Notes: a model not told the origin generated them from the letters alone. 60,000 nt of DNA from Paenibacillus sp. GM2 (GCF_900069005.2 NZ_LN831273.1:1-60000); one strand, 5' to 3'. Shown: positions 1 through 10,662, counted from the stretch's first letter. Numbers and translations: made by a program.

Positions 1-118
1 CTCAAGATGAGATTTCCCAACGAGTAAGACCCCTTGAAGACGACGAGGTTGATAGGCCTGAGGTGGAAGTGCAGCAATGTATGGAGCTGACAGGTACTAA
101 TCGGTCGAGGGCTTATCC
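1..118 (+). rRNA. 23S ribosomal RNA, 3' end (partial)
   Basis: The window opens inside the last domain of a 23S rRNA. The conserved stretch around 90-118, reading caggtactaatcggtcgagg and then gcttatcc, is the typical 3' end in Firmicutes. The 5' part lies outside the window. A 62-base spacer without a tRNA separates it from the 5S gene. Confidence 0.95.
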
Positions 119-180
119 AAAAAACATCTAAAACCTGCAAAATGAGTTTCGTATCCAGTTTTCAAGGATTAACCTTGAAC

Positions 181-298
181 GTTTGGTGGCGATGGCGGAG
201 GGGTTCCACACGTACCCATCCCGAACACGACCGTTAAGCCCTCTAGCGCCGATGGTACTTGGACCGAAGGGTCCTGGGAGAGTAGGAAGCCGCCAAGC
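181..298 (+). rRNA. 5S ribosomal RNA
   Basis: The stretch begins gtttggtggcgatggcggag and ends in ccgccaagc, so the two ends pair. Internal landmarks typical of Firmicute 5S are visible, namely ccatcccgaacacg and the gggagagtagg loop. At about 118 nt the length is normal. It is the last gene of the rRNA operon and a terminator follows at once. The exact ends may be off by one or two bases. Confidence 0.95.
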
Positions 299-303
299 GA
301 TAA

Positions 304-337
304 GAACCACTACCGTTAATCGGTGGTGGTTTTTTTG
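304..337 (+). terminator. Terminator of the rRNA operon
   Basis: A hairpin of about ten pairs (aaccactaccg with cggtggtggtt) is followed by seven T residues, directly after the 5S gene. Confidence 0.9.
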
Positions 338-382
338 TATATGGAATACAATAAGAACAGAATAACTTACGATAAAATTTAT

Positions 383-411
383 ATCACCGTATCGATTGCG
401 GTGATTTTTTC
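383..411 (+). terminator. Second terminator-like hairpin after the rRNA operon
   Basis: The arms atcaccg and cggtgat enclose a short loop and are followed by six T residues. It lies 46 bases beyond the first terminator and probably acts as a backup that isolates the sigma factor gene from rRNA transcription. Confidence 0.75.
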
Positions 412-480
412 GTTTATTACAGTGAAGGCTCTGTAAGGAGCGAACAGAAAGATCATCAGATGGTAAGGAGGTATGGCCGA

Positions 481-1281
481 GTGGATCGAATTATTCCCAT
501 GAACCCAAAGGTTGAGGATACAGAAGCTTCTCCCGAATGGATCGAGGAGCATCATCGGGTGCTGCAGAAATATTGCCGTTCTCTGACAGGCTCGGTCTGG
601 GAAGGGGATGATCTGGCTCAGGAGACTTGGATGAAGGTATGGGTCTATGTGCAGGAGAGGCCATTGGCACAGGCTCATATAACCCGGGCCTTCTTATATC
701 GCGCTGCTCGTAATGCATGGATTGACCAGGGACGACGGAAGCGCCTGGATACGGTATCGTTGCCTGTGGAACCTGAGCAATTAGAAGCGCCGTTGAGTTC
801 GTACCCGCCTTATGATCCTTCTGCTTTCCATCACATCATGGAGTTGATGATTCAGAGGTTCAATCCGGAGCAGAGGACGGTCCTTCTATTAATCGACGGC
901 CTGAAGTTCACAGCTAGAGAAGTATCGGGGATGTTGAATATGACCGAGGGTGCGGTGAAGGCCCTGCTGCATCGTGTCCGGACCAAGCTAAAGGCCTTGG
1001 TAGACCCTAAGAGGCAGGCTGATGACTCAGGCAAGGTAAAGAGACTGTTCAGCTCTTACCCTGCCTCGCAAGTGGATGAGAGCACGGTCTATGCCTATAT
1101 TAAGGCATTCCATGAACAGGATGCTGCAGCATTGCTCCAGTTAATGAACGAAGGAAGCAGGGATGTTCTTCCTGCGGTGCAATACGTGCATAAGGATAGA
1201 TCCAGACAGAAGACTCATGCTGAGATGAAACCGTTTAGCCTGCTGCTCGGTCACGACCTATTCCGGAGCATGGCAGCTTAA
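481..1281 (+). CDS. RNA polymerase sigma factor, ECF-like (sigma-70 family)
   Basis: This is a group IV sigma factor of about 266 aa that would direct RNA polymerase to an unknown regulon. Region 2 lies near residues 15-85, with the motif DDLAQETWMKVW and then AFLYRAARNAWID. Region 4 follows near residues 125-170, with FNPEQRTVLLLIDGLKFT and a helix-turn-helix. About 80 residues of C-terminal extension remain, which is longer than a minimal ECF factor and shorter than a full SnoaL-type tail. I chose GTG at 481 because the site aaggagg (465-471) lies nine bases upstream; an in-frame ATG at 460 lies before that site and one at 499 lies further on. No anti-sigma gene is adjacent. The target promoters cannot be told from the sequence. 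Confidence 0.8.
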   Translation: MDRIIPMNPKVEDTEASPEWIEEHHRVLQKYCRSLTGSVWEGDDLAQETWMKVWVYVQERPLAQAHITRAFLYRAARNAWIDQGRRKRLDTVSLPVEPEQLEAPLSSYPPYDPSAFHHIMELMIQRFNPEQRTVLLLIDGLKFTAREVSGMLNMTEGAVKALLHRVRTKLKALVDPKRQADDSGKVKRLFSSYPASQVDESTVYAYIKAFHEQDAAALLQLMNEGSRDVLPAVQYVHKDRSRQKTHAEMKPFSLLLGHDLFRSMAA

Positions 1282-1347
1282 GCTGTGGATTGAACGGTGT
1301 AGATTGACAACGCAGTTAACCAACCTTTTTAAAGGAGGCAATACAAG

Positions 1348-1941
1348 ATGAGTACAGTGATTCCTTATGTTATTGACCAGACCTCCCATGGAGAACGATC
1401 GTATGATATTTACTCCAGACTACTGAAGGACCGGATTATCTTCTTAGGCTCGGAGATTAATGATACCGTTGCGAACAGTATTGTGGCGCAAATGCTATTT
1501 CTAGCGGCGGAGGACCCGGAGAAGGATATTCACTTCTATATCAATAGTCCCGGTGGCGCGACCTCAGCTGGCTTTGCCATCTATGACACGATGCAATATG
1601 TTAAGCCGGATGTGCAGACGATTTGTTCGGGGATGGCAGCTTCATTTGCGGCCATTTTGCTGTTAGCTGGTACAAAGGGGAAGCGGTTTGCGCTTCCGAA
1701 TAGCGAGGTTATGATTCATCAGCCTCATGGTGGTGTGCAAGGGCAGGCAAGCGACATCGCGATTAGTGCCAGACGGATTATTAGCATTCGCAGTCGACTT
1801 AATGAAATTGCAGCGGAGCGAACGGGGCAGCCGCTGGAGCGGATTGAGAAGGATATGGACCGTGACTTCTTCATGACCGCGGAGGAAGCGAAGCAATATG
1901 GGGTTATCGATGAAATCATTCAAGGGCAGCATCATATATAG
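1348..1941 (+). CDS. clpP: ATP-dependent Clp protease proteolytic subunit
   Basis: ClpP is the barrel-shaped serine peptidase that degrades proteins fed to it by Clp ATPases in the cytoplasm. At 197 aa the length is normal. The catalytic triad is complete: Ser99 in SGMAAS, His124 in MIHQP and Asp173 in DRDFFM. The site aaaggagg (1331-1338) lies nine bases before ATG. The gene follows the sigma factor after 66 bases and no separate promoter is evident, so the two may be cotranscribed. Many Paenibacillus genomes carry several clpP copies, and this one, lying among oriC-proximal genes and not beside other clp genes, is probably a paralogue of the main clpP. Confidence 0.93.
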   Translation: MSTVIPYVIDQTSHGERSYDIYSRLLKDRIIFLGSEINDTVANSIVAQMLFLAAEDPEKDIHFYINSPGGATSAGFAIYDTMQYVKPDVQTICSGMAASFAAILLLAGTKGKRFALPNSEVMIHQPHGGVQGQASDIAISARRIISIRSRLNEIAAERTGQPLERIEKDMDRDFFMTAEEAKQYGVIDEIIQGQHHI

Positions 1942-2173
1942 TTCTGAGGCAGATAATTTGCATACTTAAAATTGAGGGATTGTTCTAATGTAGCTTTCGC
2001 TGCAGAGGGGCAGTCCCTGTTTCGTCTAAAGCTATCCATCCAATAATCGGAATCAAAATGAAGCGTTTGGGGCAGTATTATGATCATAAAATGTTCGAAA
2101 TTGCAGATATGTACACTGCTGATGGACAGTCGTGTGTGCTGAGGAGCCTAACCTTTTTTCCTGACACATTTTC

Positions 2174-2202
2174 TTGACAGCCTATAGGGGCTTTGCTAAG
2201 AT
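2174..2202 (+). promoter_or_regulatory. SigA-type promoter of guaB
   Basis: TTGACA (2174-2179), a 17-base spacer and TAAGAT (2197-2202) form a near-consensus promoter about 90 bases before guaB. The rest of the 1942-2295 gap shows no gene and no purine riboswitch core. Confidence 0.85.
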
Positions 2203-2211
2203 TGCAATTAA

Positions 2212-3756
<1,545 letters not shown>

Positions 3757-3777
3757 TAGAAGAAAGAGATTGGAGAA

Positions 3778-3817
3778 AGACAGGCCAGGCGGAAATCGCT
3801 GGGCCTGTCTTTTTTTG
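3778..3817 (+). terminator. Terminator of guaB
   Basis: The arms agacaggcc and ggcctgtct are followed by eight T residues about 20 bases after the guaB stop. Confidence 0.9.
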
Positions 3818-3843
3818 CAGGGTGCCCTGTGATAGAATAGACT
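3815..3843 (+). promoter_or_regulatory. Probable promoter of dacA
   Basis: TTGCAG (3815-3820), a 17-base spacer and TAGACT (3838-3843) lie directly after the guaB terminator and about 40 bases before dacA. Confidence 0.6.
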
Positions 3844-3881
3844 AAGCAATAATCGAGAATATGAGGGGAGCTTAAGGAACA

Positions 3882-5312
3882 TTGAAACTGAAAAGAAAAC
3901 AACGCGCAATTCCGACTTCCAAGCAAACTATGAAACCGCATTTTATTCGTAAAAGTGCTGCTTCTATATTGGTTTTGAATATGTTGTGCTTCTCTCTGGT
4001 TCCAGCGATGGCGCTGGCTGAGACTGGAACGCAGCAAACGACGCAAAAAGAATCGACAACAACGACGAAATCAACCACTCCTGCAAAAGGAGCGGCTATA
4101 CCATCCGTAGAATCTCTCGATTTGAAGGTAGGATCGGCTATTCTGATGGATGCGGAGACCGGGCAAGTTCTGCTTGACGTAAATGGTGAAGAAGCACTGC
4201 CACCTGCAAGCATGACCAAGATGATGTCTGAGTACATCGTGGCGGAGTATGTGAAGCAAGGTAAGACCAGTTGGGATACCGTAGTAACTACAGGTAAAAA
4301 TGCTTCTTTGACTAAAGGATCACGGATTTTCCTGGCTGAAGGGGATCAGCATACAGTTAAGGACCTCTATGCCGCCATGGCAATTGGCTCAGCCAACGAT
4401 GCAACGGTTGCTTTGGCCGAATTTGTGGCCGGCTCCGAGCAGGAATTCGTGCAATTAATGAATGATGAAGCGAAGCGTATGGGGATGACTACAGCTCATT
4501 TCGCCAATTCTACAGGTCTTGATATTAAGGATATGCCGGAGGAGTTTCGTACTCCTGGGGATCAGGAGACAGTGATGTCGGCCAAGGATGCGGCTATTTT
4601 GGCTCGATATATTGTAACTGACCATCCGGATTTCAACCAATTTACTTCGCTGCAGACATACCAATTCAGAGAGCGCGATAAGACACCAATCGTCAATTTG
4701 AACTGGATGCTTGAAGCTAATAAGAACATAACCAATTTCAAAAAATATGCTTATGAAGGTCTTGACGGCCTGAAGACAGGCCATACGCAAAATGCAGGCA
4801 ACTGCTTTACGGGAACCGCCGTTCGTGATGGTCATCGTCTGATCAGCGTCGTGATGGGCACCTCCAGTGATTCGGCGCGCTTTGTTGAAACGCGCAAAGT
4901 GCTCGACTACGGCTTTAACAACTTCGAGACCAAACAGGTCGTTGCTCCTAATGCGACGGTAACTGGATCTGAGACAATTACGGTGAAGAAGGCGAAGAAC
5001 ACTGAGGTTCCGCTTGTAAGCAGCCAAGAAGTGGCCTTTGTTATTCCAAAGGGTGCGGACATTAGTAAGGTGGAGTCCAAAGTCACGATGACGCCGGAAA
5101 GCGCATCTCTGACAGCTCCGCTTCCAAAGGGAACCAAGGTTGGAACAGTGACTTACACCTTGAAGCCAGATGGAATGAATCAGACATTGGAGAAGACGGT
5201 TGACCTAATTACTTCCCAGGATGCAGAGAAGGCCAACTGGTTCAAGCTTTTCATGCGGGCAATCGGTGACTTCTTCAGCGATTTGTTCAACGGCATTAAG
5301 AATTTGTTCTAG
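3882..5312 (+). CDS. dacA: D-alanyl-D-alanine carboxypeptidase (PBP5 type)
   Basis: This penicillin-binding protein trims the terminal D-Ala from peptidoglycan stem peptides at the outer membrane face. The 476-aa protein has a basic N-terminus and a long signal peptide ending near residue 46 (PAMALAET). A Thr-rich linker follows, then the peptidase S11 domain. All three active-site motifs are present: Ser110-MTK, Ser170-A-Asn172 and Lys298-Thr-Gly. After a beta-rich PBP5 C-terminal domain, the last 25 residues form an amphipathic helix of the kind that anchors these enzymes to the membrane. TTG at 3882 follows an aagga site. The guaB-dacA-pdxS order is conserved with B. subtilis. Confidence 0.95.
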   Translation: MKLKRKQRAIPTSKQTMKPHFIRKSAASILVLNMLCFSLVPAMALAETGTQQTTQKESTTTTKSTTPAKGAAIPSVESLDLKVGSAILMDAETGQVLLDVNGEEALPPASMTKMMSEYIVAEYVKQGKTSWDTVVTTGKNASLTKGSRIFLAEGDQHTVKDLYAAMAIGSANDATVALAEFVAGSEQEFVQLMNDEAKRMGMTTAHFANSTGLDIKDMPEEFRTPGDQETVMSAKDAAILARYIVTDHPDFNQFTSLQTYQFRERDKTPIVNLNWMLEANKNITNFKKYAYEGLDGLKTGHTQNAGNCFTGTAVRDGHRLISVVMGTSSDSARFVETRKVLDYGFNNFETKQVVAPNATVTGSETITVKKAKNTEVPLVSSQEVAFVIPKGADISKVESKVTMTPESASLTAPLPKGTKVGTVTYTLKPDGMNQTLEKTVDLITSQDAEKANWFKLFMRAIGDFFSDLFNGIKNLF

Positions 5313-5337
5313 AACGAATAAATTCCGAGTGAATGGG

Positions 5338-5366
5338 TTGTATATTTTAGGCGACTGATGTAAAAT
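5338..5366 (+). promoter_or_regulatory. Probable promoter of pdxST
   Basis: TTGTAT (5338-5343), a 17-base spacer and TAAAAT (5361-5366) lie 35 bases before pdxS. Confidence 0.6.
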
Positions 5367-5401
5367 ATCAAGTTAGATTATTATCGGGAGGCGTGGAATT
5401 T

Positions 5402-6283
5402 ATGGAAACTGGAACATCGAGAGTTAAAAGAGGTATGGCTGAGATGCAAAAAGGCGGCGTCATTATGGACGTTATGAATGCCGAGCAAGCTAAGATCGCT
5501 GAAGCAGCTGGTGCGACCGCTGTTATGGCTTTGGAGCGGGTTCCTTCCGATATTCGTGCAGCTGGCGGCGTAGCCCGCATGGCTGACCCAACCATCGTTG
5601 AAGAAGTCATGAAAGTAGTATCTATTCCGGTTATGGCCAAAGCACGGATCGGTCATTATGTGGAAGCTAAAGTTTTGGAATCGCTTGGGGTAGACTATCT
5701 GGATGAGAGTGAAGTTCTGACTCCGGCAGATGAAGTCTTCCATATTGATAAACGTGATTTTACCGTTCCGTTTGTCTGCGGTGCGAAGGATCTGGGTGAA
5801 GCGCTTCGCCGTATTAGCGAAGGCGCATCGATGATTCGTACGAAAGGTGAACCAGGAACGGGGAACATTGTTGAAGCTGTGCGTCATATGCGTCTGATCA
5901 ATAGCCAAATTCGCAAAGTACAGAACATGTCCAAGGACGAATTGTATGCTGAAGCCAAAAATCTGGGCGTGGCTTATGATCTGCTGTTTGAAGTCCATGA
6001 GGCTGGCAAGCTTCCGGTTGTAAACTTTGCCGCTGGCGGAGTGGCTACTCCTGCAGACGCTGCCCTGATGATGCATTTGGGTGCTGACGGCGTATTCGTC
6101 GGTTCCGGGATTTTCAAATCGGATAGTCCTGAGAAGTTCGCTCGGGCGATTGTAGAAGCGACTACCCATTATACAGATTACAAATTAATTGCGGAAGTAT
6201 CCAAGAACCTGGGTACGCCGATGAAAGGTATCGAAATTTCGAAATTGTCCGCCGCTGAGCGTATGTCCGATCGCGGTTGGTAA
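5402..6283 (+). CDS. pdxS: Pyridoxal 5'-phosphate synthase, synthase subunit
   Basis: PdxS condenses ribose 5-phosphate, glyceraldehyde 3-phosphate and ammonia from PdxT into pyridoxal 5'-phosphate. The 293-aa barrel is close to full identity with the family core, for example [17 protein letters not shown]. The Schiff-base lysine is Lys80 in VMAKARIGH, and a second active-site lysine lies in [10 protein letters not shown] chose ATG at 5402, ten bases after gggagg (5386-5391). The in-frame GTG at 5393 is too close to that site, and the ATG start matches the B. subtilis protein length. The gene forms an operon with pdxT, 78 bases downstream. Confidence 0.97.
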   Translation: METGTSRVKRGMAEMQKGGVIMDVMNAEQAKIAEAAGATAVMALERVPSDIRAAGGVARMADPTIVEEVMKVVSIPVMAKARIGHYVEAKVLESLGVDYLDESEVLTPADEVFHIDKRDFTVPFVCGAKDLGEALRRISEGASMIRTKGEPGTGNIVEAVRHMRLINSQIRKVQNMSKDELYAEAKNLGVAYDLLFEVHEAGKLPVVNFAAGGVATPADAALMMHLGADGVFVGSGIFKSDSPEKFARAIVEATTHYTDYKLIAEVSKNLGTPMKGIEISKLSAAERMSDRGW

Positions 6284-6361
6284 GATGACTCCGAGGCGCG
6301 CTTCATGGTTCATGAATCGCGTCTTAAGTCGATAGCTTGGATAGAGAAAGAAGGTTTGGCC

Positions 6362-6946
6362 ATGAAGGTAGGAGTATTGGCGTTGCAAGGTGCTGTAACA
6401 GAGCATATCCACAGCATAGAGCTAGCGGGAGCAGAGGGCGTCGCTGTGAAGCATACTGAGCAGCTTGAAGAGCTGGATGGATTGATTATTCCGGGCGGCG
6501 AGAGTACAACGATCGGCAAATTAATGCGGAAATACGAATTTATTGAAGCTATTCGGGCGTTCTCGGAGCAAGGAAAGCCGATATTTGGCACTTGTGCCGG
6601 ACTGATCGTAATGGCCAAAGAAATAGAAAGCGGAGAAGAAGCGCATCTCGGGCTGATGGATATCAAAGTCTCCCGAAATGCCTTTGGGCGCCAGCGTGAG
6701 AGCTTCGAGACGAATCTTGATGTGAAGGGACTTCAAGAGCCGCTCAGAGCTGTATTTATTCGCGCCCCCTTAATTACAGCGGTGGGAAATGAAGTTGATA
6801 TTCTGTCGACCTACAATGATGAGATTGTAGCGGCCCGGCAAGGACATCTTCTCGTTTCTTCCTTCCATCCGGAGCTTACGGATGATTATTCCCTGCATAC
6901 TTATTTTACAGAGATGATTAAGACTTACCAAGCGGCCGTACAATAA
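6362..6946 (+). CDS. pdxT: Pyridoxal 5'-phosphate synthase, glutaminase subunit
   Basis: PdxT hydrolyses glutamine and channels ammonia to PdxS in a 12+12 complex. The 194-aa protein is a class I glutamine amidotransferase with the complete triad: Cys78 in FGTCAGL, His169 and Glu171 in FHPEL. The oxyanion stretch PGGESTT is near residue 44. ATG at 6362 gives the family N-terminus MKVGVLALQG; the frame stays open 19 codons further up but that part does not align. It ends the pdxST operon and a terminator follows. Confidence 0.96.
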   Translation: MKVGVLALQGAVTEHIHSIELAGAEGVAVKHTEQLEELDGLIIPGGESTTIGKLMRKYEFIEAIRAFSEQGKPIFGTCAGLIVMAKEIESGEEAHLGLMDIKVSRNAFGRQRESFETNLDVKGLQEPLRAVFIRAPLITAVGNEVDILSTYNDEIVAARQGHLLVSSFHPELTDDYSLHTYFTEMIKTYQAAVQ

Positions 6947-6989
6947 GTTTGAGTTCATTTGAACAACTTCTATAAAGCTGATATTAAAG

Positions 6990-7030
6990 ACACCTTTGAC
7001 TCTTACCAAGGGTCAAGGTTGTTTTTTTTG
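6990..7030 (+). terminator. Terminator of pdxST
   Basis: An eleven-base stem with one mismatch (acacctttgac with gtcaaggttgt) is followed by eight T residues. No T-box features lie between it and serS. Confidence 0.8.
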
Positions 7031-7122
7031 ATTGATTCTTGTCGTTTAAGCGATCCCGGCGTCTATTGTTCAGCTTGTAATCGGCACGGCCTGCTACGGG
7101 ATGATTCTAGGAGGGACTATCC

Positions 7123-8406
7123 ATGTTAGATGTAAAAATATTAAGAAATGACTACGCTCGTGTCGAACAAGCTCTTCAGAACCGGGGTAAATCATTGGAG
7201 ATGATCTCGGATTTTTTACCGCTTGATGAGAAGCGCCGGGAGCTGCTCCAGGAGAGTGAAGCGCTGAAGAACCGTCGTAACACAGTATCTGCTGAGGTGG
7301 CCAAGCGTAAGAAGAACAAAGAGGATGCGGATGATCTCATTACGGAAATGCGCGAGGTTGGTGATCGTATCAAGGCTCTGGATGAAGAAGTTCGTGAGCT
7401 CGAAGTGAAGATCGACAATCTAACGATGAGCATTCCGAACATTCCGCATAGCAGCGTACCGATCGGGGCTTCTGAGGATGATAATGTGGAGGTGCGCCGT
7501 ATTGGCGAGCCGCGTTCGTTCTCATTCGAGCCGAAGGCGCATTGGGATATCGCGACGGACCTGGACATTCTTGATTTCGAAGCAGGTGCCAAAGTAACCG
7601 GATCGCGCTTCACTTTCTATAAGGGTCTGGGAGCGCGCCTGGAACGGGCCTTGATTAACTTTATGATGGATTTGCACAGCAATGAACACGGCTATGTAGA
7701 AATGCTGCCCCCATATATCGTTAATCGCGACAGTTTGTACGGCACAGGACAGCTTCCGAAGTTTGAAGAGGATGTATTCAAGCTGACGGAGGAAGGTTAT
7801 TACTTGATTCCGACCGCAGAGGTTCCTGTAACGAACTATCATCGGGAAGAAATTCTGAATGCTGAGGATCTGCCGAAGAAATATGTGGCATACAGTTCTT
7901 GCTTCCGTTCTGAGGCAGGTGCGTCTGGACGGGATACGCGCGGATTGATCCGCCAGCATCAATTCAACAAGGTAGAGATGATCAAGGTTGTCCATCCGGA
8001 GACATCCTATGACGAATTGGAGCAAATGACGGCGAATGCAGAGCGCGTGCTGCAGCTCCTGGACCTGCCTTACCGCGTATTGGCTCTATGTACGGCTGAT
8101 CTTGGCTTTACAGCGGCTAAGACGTATGATCTTGAGGTCTGGCTGCCACAGAGCAATATGTACCGTGAGATTTCCTCCTGCTCGAATGTAGAGGATTTCC
8201 AGGCACGTCGGGCTAATATTCGTTTCCGTCCGGAACCAAAGGCAAAACCGGAATTTGTCCACACCTTGAACGGCTCTGGTTTGGCTGTAGGGCGTACTGT
8301 TGCTGCTATTCTGGAGAATTATCAGCAAGAGGATGGCAGTGTGGTCATTCCTGAGGTGCTTCGTCCATATATGGGCGGCGTGGAAAAGATCACAACAAAA
8401 AAATAA
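7123..8406 (+). CDS. serS: Serine--tRNA ligase
   Basis: SerRS charges tRNA-Ser with serine. The 427-aa protein has the long antiparallel coiled-coil arm at residues 30-100 (Arg/Glu/Lys-rich), which binds the long variable arm of tRNA-Ser. The class II catalytic core follows, with motif 2 in [21 protein letters not shown] and motif 3 in [19 protein letters not shown]. The site aggagg is seven bases before ATG. Its own substrate gene, tRNA-Ser, lies 61 bases downstream. No T-box leader was found upstream. Confidence 0.97.
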   Translation: MLDVKILRNDYARVEQALQNRGKSLEMISDFLPLDEKRRELLQESEALKNRRNTVSAEVAKRKKNKEDADDLITEMREVGDRIKALDEEVRELEVKIDNLTMSIPNIPHSSVPIGASEDDNVEVRRIGEPRSFSFEPKAHWDIATDLDILDFEAGAKVTGSRFTFYKGLGARLERALINFMMDLHSNEHGYVEMLPPYIVNRDSLYGTGQLPKFEEDVFKLTEEGYYLIPTAEVPVTNYHREEILNAEDLPKKYVAYSSCFRSEAGASGRDTRGLIRQHQFNKVEMIKVVHPETSYDELEQMTANAERVLQLLDLPYRVLALCTADLGFTAAKTYDLEVWLPQSNMYREISSCSNVEDFQARRANIRFRPEPKAKPEFVHTLNGSGLAVGRTVAAILENYQQEDGSVVIPEVLRPYMGGVEKITTKK

Positions 8407-8407
8407 C

Positions 8408-8436
8408 TTGATCATGCAAAAAAAATATGTTAGAAT
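8408..8436 (+). promoter_or_regulatory. Probable promoter of tRNA-Ser
   Basis: TTGATC (8408-8413), a 17-base spacer and TAGAAT (8431-8436) begin at the serS stop. The -10 overlaps the left arm of a nine-pair perfect hairpin (8434-8460), which may act as a weak serS terminator or a processing site. Confidence 0.5.
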
Positions 8437-8467
8437 CTGATTTGTTACGCGAATCAGATTCATACTT

Positions 8468-8556
8468 GGAGAGGTACCGAAGCGGTCATAACGGGGCGGT
8501 CTTGAAAACCGTTAGGGTGCAAGCCCACATGGGTTCGAATCCCATCCTCTCCGCCA
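8468..8556 (+). tRNA. tRNA-Ser (anticodon TGA)
   Basis: The 89-nt class II tRNA has acceptor arms ggagagg and cctctcc, an encoded CCA end, the T-loop ggttcgaatcc and a long variable arm. The anticodon loop cttgaaa gives TGA, which reads UCA serine codons. Its place after serS matches B. subtilis. Confidence 0.95.
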
Positions 8557-8604
8557 GATTATTTTTCATTAACCTTGATCAAGGCAGTATATAGAAGCAA
8601 ACCG

Positions 8605-8633
8605 AAATGAGGATGAGAATCCTCATTTTTTTG
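8605..8633 (+). terminator. Terminator of tRNA-Ser
   Basis: The arms aaatgagga and tcctcattt are followed by a run of T residues about 50 bases after the tRNA. Confidence 0.85.
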
Positions 8634-8703
8634 TTGTATAAAGCGGGTCGTTTCTTCACAAGTTACAGGGGGATATATCAATGGAATTGGAGGGAATTAC
8701 GAC

Positions 8704-8859
8704 ATGACCAAGCCTAAAGGATATACAACCCCAGGAACGCAGACAGACCAGAATAACCGTCGTAGGGATGACAGGGAACATGATGGTCCAGAGCCGCTGT
8801 CTGGCTCTAAGAAGGTCAAGAACCGCAACCATGTGAGTCATCATAATCCACAGGGCTAA
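8704..8859 (+). CDS. sspP: Small acid-soluble spore protein, SspP-like
   Basis: This 51-aa gene starts at ATG 8704, nine bases after ggaggg (8689-8694), and has its own terminator. The product is very hydrophilic. It ends with the stretch EPLSGSKKVKNRNHVSHHN, which closely matches the core EPLSGSKKVKNRNH of the minor SASP SspP of B. subtilis. The N-terminal half (KPKGYTTPGTQTDQN) is rich in Gly, Pro and Gln and does not align. SspP is a minor protein of the spore core made late in sporulation. I see no clear forespore promoter, so the timing is inferred from the family. Confidence 0.82.
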   Translation: MTKPKGYTTPGTQTDQNNRRRDDREHDGPEPLSGSKKVKNRNHVSHHNPQG

Positions 8860-8893
8860 TGTATCAAAATAAGATGGATTGAATGCTTCAAAC

Positions 8894-8919
8894 TTCCGGC
8901 AAATCGCCGGATTTTTTTT
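8894..8919 (+). terminator. Terminator of the sspP-like gene
   Basis: The arms tccggc and gccgga enclose five bases and are followed by eight T residues. Confidence 0.88.
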
Positions 8920-9050
8920 ATCTTAAATTGAAATAAACAAGACATGAGACAAAGAAAATGTCATAATATAAGTAGGGCCTTGACCATGCGAGACGCTCAC
9001 GAGTGGGAGAGAAACTCTAAAATTATACTAAAGAAAATGAAAGGAACGTG

Positions 9051-9971
9051 ATGCGTTTGAACTCTGTCAACTTGGATACGATCTCTGAGGCAGCGAAATC
9101 CCAAATGATTAGACAGCATAAGCAGAAGTCTATAGGGAATATCCTGATGAGATCCATCTTTATTGTTGTAGGTGCCATTATTGTCTCAGTAGCGCTGGAG
9201 CTATTCCTAGTCCCGAACAAGATTACGGACGGCGGAATTACCGGTATCTCCGTAATGTCCTCTTATTTATCTGAATTACCGCTTGGTATCTTTTTGTTCC
9301 TTTTTAACCTTCCATTCCTGATTGTTGGCTATAAGCAAATTGGCAAGACCTTTGCGATTTCTACCTTGCTAGGAATCTCGGTTATGTCTCTTGGTACGAC
9401 ATTGCTTCACCCGGTTGACCCCTTTGTCAGCGACACGCTGCTTGCTTTTGTATTCGGTGGAATTTTGCTCGGTTTAGGGACAGGTATGGTTATTCGGTTT
9501 GGGGGATCATTGGACGGAACAGAGATTGTAGCTATTCTGATTTCACGCAGAACGCCATTTTCCGTGGGCGAGATTATTATGTTCTTTAACTTCTTCATAC
9601 TGTTAAGTGCTGGGTTTGTATTCAGCTGGGAGCGTGCTTTGTTCTCATTGTTAGCTTATTATATCGCTTATAAATCAATTGATATCGTAGTGGATGGTCT
9701 CAATGAATCCAAATCGGTTTGGATCATTAGCGATCAAATCGATGAGATCGGATCTGCTATATTGAGCCGCTTGGGTCGTGGCGTTACTTATTTGTCCGGT
9801 GAGGGCGGATTTTCGGGTGATCCGAAACGGGTTATATTTTGTGTAATTACTCGCTTGGAAGAAGCCAAGCTTAAAGAAATCGTTAATCATTACGATGAGA
9901 ATGCTTTTATGGCTGTAGGAAATATCCATGACGTAAAAGGCGGGCGCTTCAAGAAAAAAGCTATTCATTAG
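9051..9971 (+). CDS. YitT family membrane protein
   Basis: The 306-aa integral membrane protein has about five hydrophobic segments between residues 30 and 215, including a Gly-rich one with GGSLDGTEI. A soluble C-terminal domain of the DUF2179 type follows (about 220-300), with GRGVTYLSGEGGFSG and VIFCVITRLE. Members are widespread in Firmicutes and their transport or sensing role is not established. ATG at 9051 is preferred over the adjacent GTG at 9048 because the aaagga site (9040-9045) would be only two bases from the latter. The neighbouring hairpin ends both this gene and the convergent tadA. Confidence 0.88.
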   Translation: MRLNSVNLDTISEAAKSQMIRQHKQKSIGNILMRSIFIVVGAIIVSVALELFLVPNKITDGGITGISVMSSYLSELPLGIFLFLFNLPFLIVGYKQIGKTFAISTLLGISVMSLGTTLLHPVDPFVSDTLLAFVFGGILLGLGTGMVIRFGGSLDGTEIVAILISRRTPFSVGEIIMFFNFFILLSAGFVFSWERALFSLLAYYIAYKSIDIVVDGLNESKSVWIISDQIDEIGSAILSRLGRGVTYLSGEGGFSGDPKRVIFCVITRLEEAKLKEIVNHYDENAFMAVGNIHDVKGGRFKKKAIH

Positions 9972-10018
9972 TAGCTTTGAAGACGGTCTTACTGCGTTGG
10001 TTAATAATATGTTTAAAT

Positions 10019-10049
10019 AGGCTGGCTCGGATCAATTCCGAGCCAGCCT
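10019..10049. terminator. Bidirectional hairpin between yitT-like gene and tadA
   Basis: A perfect 13-pair stem with a five-base loop lies between two convergent genes. Only weak T/A tracts flank it. By position it would end transcription from both sides. Confidence 0.65.
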
Positions 10050-10089
10050 AGCTATATAAGGGGGTTGAACTTTCCTCTCTTATGCTGCG

Positions 10090-10581
10090 TCATTTTTGGC
10101 GCAATTGCTTGAAAAATTGCTTGAGCAGGTCCGCACACTCTTCTTCCAGCACACCTGCAGTTAATTCTGTGCGGTGATTGAACCTCGGTTCCTGCAGCAG
10201 ATTCATAATGGTTCCACCACAGCCTGCCTTCGGATCTGCGGCACCGTAGATGACATGCGGCACTCGGCATTGGACGATAGCTCCCGCACACATCGGGCAG
10301 GGCTCGAGGGTTACATATAGACGGCAATGCAACAGCCGCCAAGCATCCAGATATTCACTAGCCTCACGAATCGCGATCATTTCAGCATGGGCTGTTCCAT
10401 CCCGTGAACTTTCTCTTAGATTATATCCTCGTCCTATAATTTCATCTCCACGAACAATAACAGCACCGATAGGCACTTCGCCAATCGCTTCGGCTTTACG
10501 CGCTTCGGCGATCGCTTCACGCATCCAGTAGTCGTGGGGAAAGGTTGATGCAGGGGGTTCGTGCATTAAGGGTAATGACAT
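10090..10581 (-). CDS. tadA: tRNA-specific adenosine deaminase
   Basis: TadA converts the wobble adenosine of tRNA-Arg(ACG) to inosine. The 163-aa protein has the zinc site of the cytidine deaminase fold: His65 and the catalytic Glu67 in HAEM, and Cys95/Cys98 in PCPMC. Two ATG codons lie close together (10587 and 10581). I prefer the inner one because the ggag site is ten bases before it and only four before the outer one, but the choice is not firm. In B. subtilis this gene (yaaJ) lies next to the SRP RNA and dnaX. Here it is about 45 kb from them. Confidence 0.94.
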   Translation of the reverse strand: MSLPLMHEPPASTFPHDYWMREAIAEARKAEAIGEVPIGAVIVRGDEIIGRGYNLRESSRDGTAHAEMIAIREASEYLDAWRLLHCRLYVTLEPCPMCAGAIVQCRVPHVIYGAADPKAGCGGTIMNLLQEPRFNHRTELTAGVLEEECADLLKQFFKQLRQK

Positions 10582-10662
10582 GACCATTCAGCTCCATTCG
10601 CGGTTGTTCAGATCAAAAATTCAGTATTTTGTCCAACGAACAAATATTCGTTGTTAACATGT

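Noticed and set aside
3882..5312. Long open frames on the opposite strand of dacA, pdxS, pyrG and others
   Set aside because: They have no ribosome sites, no family features and only mirror the codon pattern of the real genes.
6947..7122. T-box leader before serS
   Set aside because: No specifier loop or T-box motif is present. The hairpin with T tract fits the end of pdxST.
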